NCBI GenBank assembly: GCA_026990815.1
Contig: JALXCS010000082.1
Location: 1 to 7,642, forward strand
Direction: 5' to 3'
From: Methylomonas sp.
GTDB lineage: Bacteria; Pseudomonadota; Gammaproteobacteria; Methylococcales; Methylomonadaceae
Length of the DNA stretch: 7,642 nucleotides
Below are positions 1 through 6,483 of this stretch, in pieces (position 1 is the stretch's first letter; every line of letters starts with the position of its first letter). A model generated the notes under the pieces. It made no database searches. It was not told the DNA's origin and saw only the letters and a program-made list of their open reading frames with translations. A program made the position numbers and the translations under genes.

Positions 1-484
1 TTCTATCATCACGTATTTTTACGGGTAAAGCAACCTGATCTTGAGGTTCTTTATTCTTAACCAAATAAGTTAATTGGCTTCTGGCAACAAAACCCGATAA
101 GTTAACCGGTTTCGTGACGGAATTATTTTCCTTTTCGCTTAATTTAACACTGCTATTCTTTACTTCAATATTTGTAATATCTTTCTTTATTACAGTATCA
201 ACGGGGAAATCAGCATTAATTTCTTGATTAATTTCTGCTTCAATAATTTTCTCTTGTTGTGAAAACTTATTCGGATCAACGCTTACTAATTCTTTAGTTA
301 TATACGGCGATTTGTTAAATAATATATAATAAAAACCGATTATGATTAGAACTGCTAACAGTAATGTGATCGCTATCTTTTTTAGATCCCATTCTTCAAT
401 AATATCAGGCGTAAATTGTTCTTCACTGGTTTTGCCTGAATTTTCATAGTTTACCTTGATCACCAACTTTTTTTGTTTGCTCAT
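1..484 (-). CDS. Partial DUF2914-like membrane-anchored protein (5' part)
   Basis: Reading the minus strand from the ATG at 484-482 gives 161 codons without a stop, so the gene continues beyond base 1. An in-frame TGA lies shortly upstream and no other ATG or GTG intervenes, which supports this start. The Shine-Dalgarno is poor: a GAAG about 11 bases before the ATG. Residues 1-36 are hydrophilic and probably cytoplasmic (start MSKQKKLVIKVNYENSG). Residues 37-56 form one hydrophobic membrane segment (IAITLLLAVLIIIGFYYILF). Residues 57-130 are a charged, low-complexity linker rich in Lys, Glu, Asn and Ile. From about 132 the sequence VARSQLTYLVKNKEPQDQV resembles the start of DUF2914, a proteobacterial domain of unknown function usually found after a single membrane anchor; that assignment is from memory of the family. 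The gene is AT-rich (about one third GC in the last 60 bases of the window's left end). It diverges from sucA, so it is not part of that operon. Confidence 0.7.
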   Translation of the reverse strand, partial: MSKQKKLVIKVNYENSGKTSEEQFTPDIIEEWDLKKIAITLLLAVLIIIGFYYILFNKSPYITKELVSVDPNKFSQQEKIIEAEINQEINADFPVDTVIKKDITNIEVKNSSVKLSEKENNSVTKPVNLSGFVARSQLTYLVKNKEPQDQVALPVKIRDDR

Positions 485-575
485 GTTGCGGACATCTTCA
501 GTTAAATTTTCGACTCAATAGTAAAACCAGACAGCAAGGACAGCGCGACTGAATAATTTACTAGATAAACTTGTT

Positions 576-603
576 AATATACCACTTTAGCTCTAGTATT
601 GAA
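576..603 (-). promoter_or_regulatory. Possible promoter for the DUF2914-like gene
   Basis: On the minus strand TTCAAT (603-598) and TATATT (581-576) are separated by 16 bases. The -10 matches TATAAT at five of six positions; the -35 match is poor. It would give a leader of about 80-90 bases. In AT-rich DNA such matches are common by chance, so this is only a candidate. Confidence 0.22.
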
Positions 604-625
604 GATATCTAAGGAACGAGAAAGA

Positions 626-760
626 AAGAAATAAATTAACTACAGGCACAGAATTTATTCGCATTCGATGCGCACAAACAGGCGCATAGCGGGCTATGTA
701 ACTGTTGGCGTAACGTGGAAGGCGGATAAAAAAGCAAGTCAGTAGCTAAATTTATTTTTT
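626..760. repeat. Long nested imperfect palindrome, MITE/REP-like
   Basis: Several stems are nested around one centre near 691-692. The outer arms are 626-643 (AAGAAATAAATTAACTAC) and 742-760, whose reverse complement AAAAAATAAATTTAGCTAC differs by two substitutions and one extra base. Next comes TTTATTCGC (654-662) against GCGGATAAA (722-730), nine pairs with one G-U. Then TTC and ATG (664-666, 668-670) pair with CGT and GAA (714-716, 718-720), with one G-U. Then AACAG (677-681) pairs with CTGTT (702-706). The innermost stem is CATAG (685-689) and CTATG (694-698) around the loop CGGG. The whole folds into one ~135-base hairpin in RNA or a cruciform in DNA. Such a shape is typical of dispersed non-coding palindromic repeats or miniature transposable elements. 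No target-site duplication or second copy is visible here, so the repeat-family idea is inference. Confidence 0.7.
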
Positions 761-783
761 GAATACTCCTAATGCAATATAAT
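755..783 (+). promoter_or_regulatory. Candidate sucA operon promoter
   Basis: A perfect TATAAT lies at 778-783. The hexamer 17 bases upstream is TTTTTT (755-760), a weak -35, and it is the last part of the right arm of the palindrome. TTGAAT at 759-764 is a better -35 match but sits only 13 bases away, which is too close. If used, transcription would begin near 790 and leave a leader of about 105 bases before sucA. Confidence 0.38.
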
Positions 784-833
784 TACATTTACGAAAACCA
801 CTACCCAACCAAATTCCCACCCATTAATTTTAA

Positions 834-899
834 ATGCATGGAAAAATTCAAAATCCCTGGGTTGTTGCACAATGCTGAATGATTGAAAAAAACCCATGA
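834..899 (+). other. Leader mini reading frames overlapping the sucA start
   Basis: Three tiny frames lie in the sucA leader. ATG 834 encodes MHGKIQNPWVVAQC and stops at 876-878. ATG 838 encodes MEKFKIPGLLHNAE and stops at 880-882, overlapping ATG 879 in an ATGA. ATG 879 encodes MIEKNP and stops at 897-899, overlapping the sucA ATG (896-898) in a second ATGA. None has a clear Shine-Dalgarno, and neither does sucA, whose upstream bases are GATTGAAAAAAACCC. GGGTT (859-863) can also pair with AACCC (891-895), the bases just before the start codon. The layout permits translational coupling or a leader switch, but frames this short also arise by chance. Confidence 0.28.
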
Positions 900-3709
900 A
901 CAATCTGCTCAAACTATTTCAAGAAACTTCCTCATTTTATGGTAGCAATGCAACATATATCGAAGATTTATATGATCGCTATCTCGAAGACCCAGAATCA
1001 ATAAATCCGAGCTGGCGTGAAAAATTCGATAAAATTCATAATGGCGCAGCCCGGGATATTCCTCATGGCCCCGTCATTAACCGCTTTGCGCAACTTGCCC
1101 ACGCTTCACCCAACCGCCTTGCCCGTTTGCAGGGTTTCACTGAAGAAAGCGTAAAAAAACAGTCTGCTGTTGCTCGATTAATTAATCACTACCGTGTTCG
1201 AGGTCATCAAATTGCTCAAAATAACCCACTAGGTAAAAATATCGAAAGACCAATTGATCTGGAACCTGCCTATTATGGCTTGACTGAACCCGACATGGAT
1301 ACCGTGTTTGAAACAGGCAATCTTTATGGCAAAGACAAAATGCCACTGCGCGATATCATCAAGGCACTTGAAGAAATCTACTGTGGCAGTATCGGCACTG
1401 AATATATGCATATTGTCGATACTGAAATAAAAAAATGGATAAAAAATCGTTTGGAATGCGCTAAACCAGCCAGTAATGTCACCTCAGAACAAAAAAAATG
1501 GTTGCTAAAACAACTAACGTCCGCTGAAGGCATTGAAAGACATTTACATCGAAAGTTTGTTGGCCAAAAACGTTTCTCACTGGAAGGAGGAGAAAGCTTA
1601 ATCCCTATACTTGATGAATTAATCGTCCGCGGCGCTGAAAATCATATCCAGGAAATCGTGATTGGTATGGCCCACCGCGGTAGACTTAATGTCTTGGTCA
1701 ATATTTTAGGTAAAAGTCCGGCAACATTGTTTGAAGAATTTTCAGGAGCTAAAGCTAATATTCCTGGCGTTAGCTCTGGCGATGTAAAGTATCACATGGG
1801 GTTTTCCTCAGATCTTGCCACTCCAAATAATCCTGTACACGTCACATTGGCTTTCAACCCTTCTCACCTTGAAATCATCAATCCAGTTGTTGAAGGCTCA
1901 GTAAAGGCCAGGCAGGATCGGCATGGCAAAGGTGCTACAGACGTCATCATGCCTATTTTAATTCATGGAGATGCCTCATTCGCCGGACAAGGTATTGTCA
2001 TGGAGACATTGAACATGGCTGAAACCAGGGCATTTTCAACAGGTGGCACCGTTCATATAGTTGTTAATAATCAAATTGGCTTTACCACAAGCAACCCATT
2101 TGATGCACGCTCAACTTTATATTGTACTGATGTAGCCAATATGATCCAGGCACCAGTATTTCATGTTAATGGCGATGACCCGGAGGCGGTATTATTCGTT
2201 ACCCAATTAGCACTGGATTTTCGGATGACTTTCAATAAAGACATCGTTATTGACTTGATTTGTTACCGCCGGCTTGGCCATAACGAAGCTGATGAGCCTG
2301 CTGTTACTCAACCATTGATGTACAAAAAAATCCGCGAGCTGCCGACTACACGAACCTTATATGCTGAAAAACTTATTAAGGAAAACATTATAACTGGAGA
2401 ACAAGTCAGGGAAATGGAGAATGAATATCATCAAAAACTGGAAGCTGGAGAAGTTGTATCCCGTCCGGTTCTGACTGATGCCCACTATTCTGCTATTGCT
2501 CCACACTGGGAAAAATATTTTGGACATAGCTGGGATGAACCTTGTGACACTTCGGTCAGCCATGCCATGATTCGTTTTTGCAATGAAAAAATGCAAAAAT
2601 TACCTACTGGATTTGAGTTGCATCCGCGTGTCGCAAAAATTATGGAAAATCGGAATAAAATGGCTGCAGGAGCGGCCCCTCTGGACTGGGGATTCACCGA
2701 AAATATGGCTTATGCCACGTTATTAATGGATGGAAAAAACGTTCGCTTAACTGGACAGGATGTTGGTAGAGGGACTTTTTTCCATCGTCACTCAATTCTG
2801 CATAATCAGATCAATGATGAGACCTATATTCCACTTAAGCATTTGAGTGAACAGCAGGGACGACCGCAAATATTTGATTCATTATTATCAGAAGCCGGCG
2901 TGTTAGGATTTGAGTATGGGTACAGCACCACACTACCCGAAACTTTGGTTCTTTGGGAAGCCCAGTTTGGTGATTTTGCCAATGGTGCACAAGTCGTTAT
3001 TGACCAATTTATCAGTTCTGGTGAGACCAAATGGGGAAGATTATGTGGACTGGTCATGTTACTACCGCATGGCTATGAGGGACAGGGACCGGAACATTCT
3101 TCAGCCAGACTGGAACGCTACTTGCAGTTGTGTGCAGAGCACAACATGCAGGTTTGTAACCCAACAACTCCCGGGCAAATTTTTCATTTATTAAGGCGCC
3201 AAGCGTTAAGGAATTTCCGCAAGCCGTTAATTGTAATGAGTCCCAAAAGCCTGCTGCGCCATAAACTAGCTGTCTCAACACTGGAGGATCTGACTGAGGG
3301 CGGCTTTCAGCCAGTCATTCCAGAACTCTATGGTGTTGTACCAAAGCAAGTCAAACGATTAATCATATGTTCCGGCAAAGTATTTTACGATCTTATTGAA
3401 GCCCGACCGGCAGACAATCCGGACAATATCGCCATTGTCCGGATTGAACAGCTATACCCGTTTCCAGACAATCTTTTTAAACAGGAACTGGCAAAATACC
3501 CAAATCTGGAACAAATTATCTGGTGTCAGGAAGAACCACAGAATCAAGGTGCGTGGTACCAAATAAGACATCATTTTATAGATTGTATAAAAAAGGATAT
3601 TGATTTGAAATATTGCGGTCGCCCCGCTTCGGCATCCCCTGCAGTGGGAAGTTTTGCCATCCATATTGAACAACAAAAAGCTGTGGTTGAAGCAGCCTTG
3701 AAAGGATAA
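896..3709 (+). CDS. sucA: 2-oxoglutarate dehydrogenase E1 component
   Basis: The product decarboxylates 2-oxoglutarate on thiamine diphosphate and passes the succinyl group to the lipoyl arm of E2 in the cytoplasmic TCA-cycle complex. It has 937 residues, close to the 933 of E. coli SucA, and aligns end to end from memory. Residues about 12-45 (SFYGSNATYIEDLYDRYLED onward) match the N-terminal helix that docks E1 on the complex. Visible catalytic elements are AHRGRLNVL with His260, the cofactor motif running from GDA (Asp359 in HGDASFAGQG) to NNQIGF (Asn391-Asn392), GHNEADEP (His462 onward), GRGTFFHRH, and the cofactor-activating Glu666 in LSEAGVLGFEYGY. The C-terminal part has GPEHSSARLERYLQL, SPKSLLRH and GRPASASPAVG. 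I see no truncation or missing key residue. An in-frame TGA at 884-886 makes ATG 896 the first possible start, yet no Shine-Dalgarno precedes it. It is the first gene of the operon; sucB follows after 18 bases. Confidence 0.97.
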   Translation: MNNLLKLFQETSSFYGSNATYIEDLYDRYLEDPESINPSWREKFDKIHNGAARDIPHGPVINRFAQLAHASPNRLARLQGFTEESVKKQSAVARLINHYRVRGHQIAQNNPLGKNIERPIDLEPAYYGLTEPDMDTVFETGNLYGKDKMPLRDIIKALEEIYCGSIGTEYMHIVDTEIKKWIKNRLECAKPASNVTSEQKKWLLKQLTSAEGIERHLHRKFVGQKRFSLEGGESLIPILDELIVRGAENHIQEIVIGMAHRGRLNVLVNILGKSPATLFEEFSGAKANIPGVSSGDVKYHMGFSSDLATPNNPVHVTLAFNPSHLEIINPVVEGSVKARQDRHGKGATDVIMPILIHGDASFAGQGIVMETLNMAETRAFSTGGTVHIVVNNQIGFTTSNPFDARSTLYCTDVANMIQAPVFHVNGDDPEAVLFVTQLALDFRMTFNKDIVIDLICYRRLGHNEADEPAVTQPLMYKKIRELPTTRTLYAEKLIKENIITGEQVREMENEYHQKLEAGEVVSRPVLTDAHYSAIAPHWEKYFGHSWDEPCDTSVSHAMIRFCNEKMQKLPTGFELHPRVAKIMENRNKMAAGAAPLDWGFTENMAYATLLMDGKNVRLTGQDVGRGTFFHRHSILHNQINDETYIPLKHLSEQQGRPQIFDSLLSEAGVLGFEYGYSTTLPETLVLWEAQFGDFANGAQVVIDQFISSGETKWGRLCGLVMLLPHGYEGQGPEHSSARLERYLQLCAEHNMQVCNPTTPGQIFHLLRRQALRNFRKPLIVMSPKSLLRHKLAVSTLEDLTEGGFQPVIPELYGVVPKQVKRLIICSGKVFYDLIEARPADNPDNIAIVRIEQLYPFPDNLFKQELAKYPNLEQIIWCQEEPQNQGAWYQIRHHFIDCIKKDIDLKYCGRPASASPAVGSFAIHIEQQKAVVEAALKG

Positions 3710-3727
3710 CAACCTAGGAAAAAAATA

Positions 3728-4963
3728 ATGAGTATTGAAATTCTGGTCCCCACACTTCCTGAATCAGTCAGTGATGCCCAATTACTGTCCTGGCACAAAA
3801 AACAGGGAGAATTTGTTCAAAGAGATGAAAACCTGGTCGACCTTGAAACTGATAAGGTCGTCCTGGAAGTGCCGGCCATTGAATCTGGCATACTTGCCAA
3901 AGTCCTCAAAGAGGACGGTTCAACTGTAACAAGTGGTGAAGTTCTGGCTATTATCGAACCAGCAGAAACATCAGTTGAGTCAAGTGAGCAATCTCAAACC
4001 ACCCAAAAACCTGGAACGACTGGAGCTGCTGAAAGCCACGAACATACCGACATCCCTCTCAGTCCTGCTGTCCGAAGATTGATATTTGAAAATAATATTA
4101 ACCCTGAAGACGTTACCGGAACTGGTAAAAATGGTCGGATTACCAAAACTGACGTGCTTGAATATATTCAGCAACACACTGAAAAGCAACAGACTGAGCC
4201 TCCAAAGCCGACCCAAGTCTTGGCCTCAGCGACTACTGAGACGCCCACATTAGCACCTGGAGTTAGGCCTGAGCAACGTGTTCCCATGACCCGTTTGCGG
4301 GCAAAAGTTGCAGAACGGTTATTGCAGGCTCAACAAAATGCAGCCATGTTAACTACTTTTAATGAAGTTAATATGCAGCAAGTCATTGATTTAAGAAATC
4401 AGTACAAAGACCGGTTTTTAAAAAAACACGATGTAAAACTGGGTTTTATGTCCTTTTTTGTTAAAGCATCAATCGAAGCATTAAAACGTTATCCAGTCGT
4501 TAATGCTTCAATAGATGGAAATGACATTATTTATCATGGATACTATGATATCGGTATAGCTGTATCAACGCCTCGTGGCTTAATTGTTCCAGTTATACGT
4601 GATGCCGATCAACTTGATTTCGCAGGCATTGAAAAAACGATTGCCGAGTATGGGCAAAAATCCCGTGATGGATCACTTAGCTATGATGACTTGAGTGGTG
4701 GTACCTTTACTATCACCAATGGCGGCATTTTTGGTTCCATGCTTTCAACACCTATTCTTAATCCACCACAATGCGCAATCTTGGGTATGCATGCCATCAA
4801 AGAAAGACCCGTCGTGGAAAATGGGGAAATTGTCATTCACCCCATAATGTACTTAGCTCTCTCTTACGATCATAGGTTAATTGATGGTCGGGACGCGGTA
4901 CAGTTTCTAGTTACCATTAAAGAATGTCTTGAGTCCCCTGCTCATCTTTTACTGAATATTTAA
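3728..4963 (+). CDS. sucB: Dihydrolipoyllysine succinyltransferase (E2o)
   Basis: E2 is the core of the 2-oxoglutarate dehydrogenase complex: it accepts the succinyl group from E1 on lipoate and transfers it to CoA. The 411 residues compare with about 405 in E. coli SucB. Residues 1-80 are one lipoyl domain; the lipoylated lysine is Lys43 in DLETDKVVLEVPA. A Ser/Thr/Glu/Gln-rich linker follows. The peripheral-subunit-binding domain covers about 112-149 (LSPAVRRLIFENNINPEDV, then GTGKNGRIT). A second linker rich in Pro, Thr and Ala leads to the acyltransferase domain from about 185. The active site is SYDHRLIDGRDAV with His382 and Asp386, and GGTFTITNGGIFGS is also typical. The ending (LVTIKECLESPAHLLLNI) matches succinyl-specific E2 rather than pyruvate E2. 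AGGA at 3716-3719, eight bases before ATG, is a good ribosome-binding site. All visible catalytic residues are present, including the subunit-binding domain that would dock an E3. Confidence 0.97.
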   Translation: MSIEILVPTLPESVSDAQLLSWHKKQGEFVQRDENLVDLETDKVVLEVPAIESGILAKVLKEDGSTVTSGEVLAIIEPAETSVESSEQSQTTQKPGTTGAAESHEHTDIPLSPAVRRLIFENNINPEDVTGTGKNGRITKTDVLEYIQQHTEKQQTEPPKPTQVLASATTETPTLAPGVRPEQRVPMTRLRAKVAERLLQAQQNAAMLTTFNEVNMQQVIDLRNQYKDRFLKKHDVKLGFMSFFVKASIEALKRYPVVNASIDGNDIIYHGYYDIGIAVSTPRGLIVPVIRDADQLDFAGIEKTIAEYGQKSRDGSLSYDDLSGGTFTITNGGIFGSMLSTPILNPPQCAILGMHAIKERPVVENGEIVIHPIMYLALSYDHRLIDGRDAVQFLVTIKECLESPAHLLLNI

Positions 4964-4988
4964 CACAGAATTAATACAGGCAAAAGCC

Positions 4989-6434
4989 ATGTCAGAAACT
5001 ACTCAAAAATATGATGTTATCGTCATCGGCGCAGGACCTGCCGGCTATATCGCTGCCATTCGTTCTGCCCAACTGGGACTGAAAACAGCCTGTATTGATA
5101 ATTGGTGCAATCAAAAAGGCAAACCCAGTTTAGGGGGCGCCTATATCAATGTAGGTTCAATTCCGGCACTGGTCTTACTTGAATCATCAAAACTCTATCA
5201 TCTTCTGAATCATGGCATTCAGAATCATGGTATCAGCGTTGACAATGTCACCATTGATTTACCAAAAATGATTCAACGTAAAGATTTGACGATAGAACAC
5301 CTCAGTCAGCAAATCAAAGACCTGTTCAAAGAATACCAAGTCGAGATGATTCATGCCTATGGTCATATATTAGATTCGAACCGTGTTGAAATCACCAAAA
5401 TCAACAATCAAGCCCAATCCATTATTAGTGGTGAAAACATTATTCTTGCAACCGGCTCATTACCAGTAGATGTTCCATATGCTGAAATCGATAACGAATT
5501 TATTTTTGATTCCAACTCAGCATTGAATTTTGATTCTATACCCAAGCGCCTGGGAATTATTGGAGCCGGAATCATCGGCTTTGAACTTGGCGGGATTTGG
5601 AGTCGACTGGGCTCCGAAGTTATCATTCTTGAGGCCCAGGAAAATTTTCTCACCACGCCTGATATGGAAATTTCAAAAGAAGCCCATCGCATTTACTCTG
5701 AACAAGGCCTTGATATCCGCCTGGGGGCGAGAGTTATTTCTGCCAAGAAAGGCAGCAAGAAAGTAACAATTGAATATCAGGACCAGCATGGCTCCCACAC
5801 ACTAAGGCTTGATAAGCTCATTGTCGCAACCGGAAGAAAGCCTAACACCGAAAATTTGGCAGCCCCGGAAGCTGGCCTGACCCTTGATGAAAGTGGATAT
5901 GTCCATGTTGATGAAAATTGCATGACAACCTTGCCAGGAGTTTATGCCATTGGTGATTTAACCCTACTTGGACCAATGCTGGCCCATAAGGGCTTGGAAG
6001 AAGGTGTATTTGTTGCAGAACATATTGCTAATAGTCACAGCCCCATTAATTACAATATTATTCCGAGCGTTATTTATACAGACCCCGAAATAGCCTGGGT
6101 AGGACAAACTGAGCAAGCCTTGAAAGCGATCGGTGAAAATATAAAAGTAGCTGTTTTCCCATTAAATTTAACTGCCCGGGCGCAAGCAACCAATAAAACT
6201 GATGGCCTGGTAAAAATAATCGCTCATGCTGAGACAGATATCATTCTTGGCGTCCATATTCTTGGTGCAAATGCTTCGGAGTTAATAGCTGAAGCTGTAG
6301 TTGCCATGGAGTTCTCTGCTACCAGTGAAGACCTCGCCCGAACTATCCATGCGCACCCGACTTTGTCAGAAGCCATACAAGAAGCTGCTTTATCATTAAG
6401 CAATCGGGCATTACATATGCCTGCAATAGATTAA
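4989..6434 (+). CDS. lpd: Dihydrolipoamide dehydrogenase (E3)-like flavoprotein lacking the redox cysteines
   Basis: By family and position this is the operon's E3, which normally reoxidises dihydrolipoamide with FAD and NAD+. Length (481) and domain order are normal: FAD site GAGPAG at 14-19; NAD site GAGIIG at 192-197 with Glu199 and an NAD-type acidic residue Glu215; second FAD segment YAIGDL with Asp323; and a C-terminal interface domain ending in HAHPTLSEA with His456 and Glu461, the usual proton-transfer pair. The active-site loop is not normal. Where E3 proteins have GG-x-C-x4-C-IPSKALL, this one reads GGAYINVGSIPALVLL, so the cysteines are Tyr52 (TAT, 5142-5144) and Ser57 (TCA, 5157-5159), and the following Ser-Lys is Ala-Leu. 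The only cysteines I see are Cys35, Cys40 and one in ENCMTTLPG. Without the disulfide, lipoamide reductase activity is not expected. The frame is intact, so this is no ordinary pseudogene. ACAGG (4976-4980) is a modest ribosome-binding site. The gene symbol denotes homology, not proven activity. Confidence 0.9.
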   Translation: MSETTQKYDVIVIGAGPAGYIAAIRSAQLGLKTACIDNWCNQKGKPSLGGAYINVGSIPALVLLESSKLYHLLNHGIQNHGISVDNVTIDLPKMIQRKDLTIEHLSQQIKDLFKEYQVEMIHAYGHILDSNRVEITKINNQAQSIISGENIILATGSLPVDVPYAEIDNEFIFDSNSALNFDSIPKRLGIIGAGIIGFELGGIWSRLGSEVIILEAQENFLTTPDMEISKEAHRIYSEQGLDIRLGARVISAKKGSKKVTIEYQDQHGSHTLRLDKLIVATGRKPNTENLAAPEAGLTLDESGYVHVDENCMTTLPGVYAIGDLTLLGPMLAHKGLEEGVFVAEHIANSHSPINYNIIPSVIYTDPEIAWVGQTEQALKAIGENIKVAVFPLNLTARAQATNKTDGLVKIIAHAETDIILGVHILGANASELIAEAVVAMEFSATSEDLARTIHAHPTLSEAIQEAALSLSNRALHMPAID

Positions 6435-6440
6435 TATCGT

Positions 6441-6468
6441 TTTATCTTGATTCATTTATCTTAGTTCA
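6441..6468. repeat. 14-bp tandem duplication before fbp
   Basis: TTTATCTTGATTCA (6441-6454) is followed directly by TTTATCTTAGTTCA (6455-6468), two copies that differ at two positions. It fills most of the 49-base gap between the lpd-like gene and fbp. No terminator hairpin with a T-run is seen in the gap, so read-through into fbp is plausible. Confidence 0.75.
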
Positions 6469-6483
6469 TGGAGAAATCCACTA

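Larger units (their letters stand above)
485..895. other. Divergent intergenic region (411 bases)
   Basis: This stretch separates the minus-strand DUF2914-like gene from sucA. I see no tRNA, no long reading frame and no transposase fragment. It holds a possible minus-strand promoter (576-603), a long nested palindrome (626-760), a TATAAT box (778-783), a C-rich, almost G-free stretch (about 794-825), and short leader reading frames (834-899). There is no sdh gene directly upstream of sucA, unlike the sdh-suc arrangement of many gammaproteobacteria; here sucA is the first gene of its operon. Confidence 0.7.

Noticed and set aside
2882..2920. SucA motif LSEAGVLGFEYGY differs from the common LSEEAVLGFEYGY
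   Set aside because: The cofactor-activating glutamate is the first Glu and is kept (Glu666). Eukaryotic E1 has LSEYGVLGFE here, so variation at the next two positions is normal.
5139..5162. Possibility that the missing E3 cysteines reflect a frameshift or sequencing error
   Set aside because: The loop stays in frame with conserved residues on both sides (GG before, NVG and IP within), and several separate substitutions are needed.
5408..5692. 94-codon minus-strand frame inside the lpd-like gene
   Set aside because: Shadow of a well-supported gene on the other strand, with no ribosome-binding site or recognisable motif.
6405..6423. Seven-pair hairpin (CGGGCAT / ATGCCTG) at the end of the lpd-like gene, considered as a terminator
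   Set aside because: It lies inside the coding sequence, has a G-U pair, and no T-run follows directly, so it is probably a coincidence of the RALHM codons.
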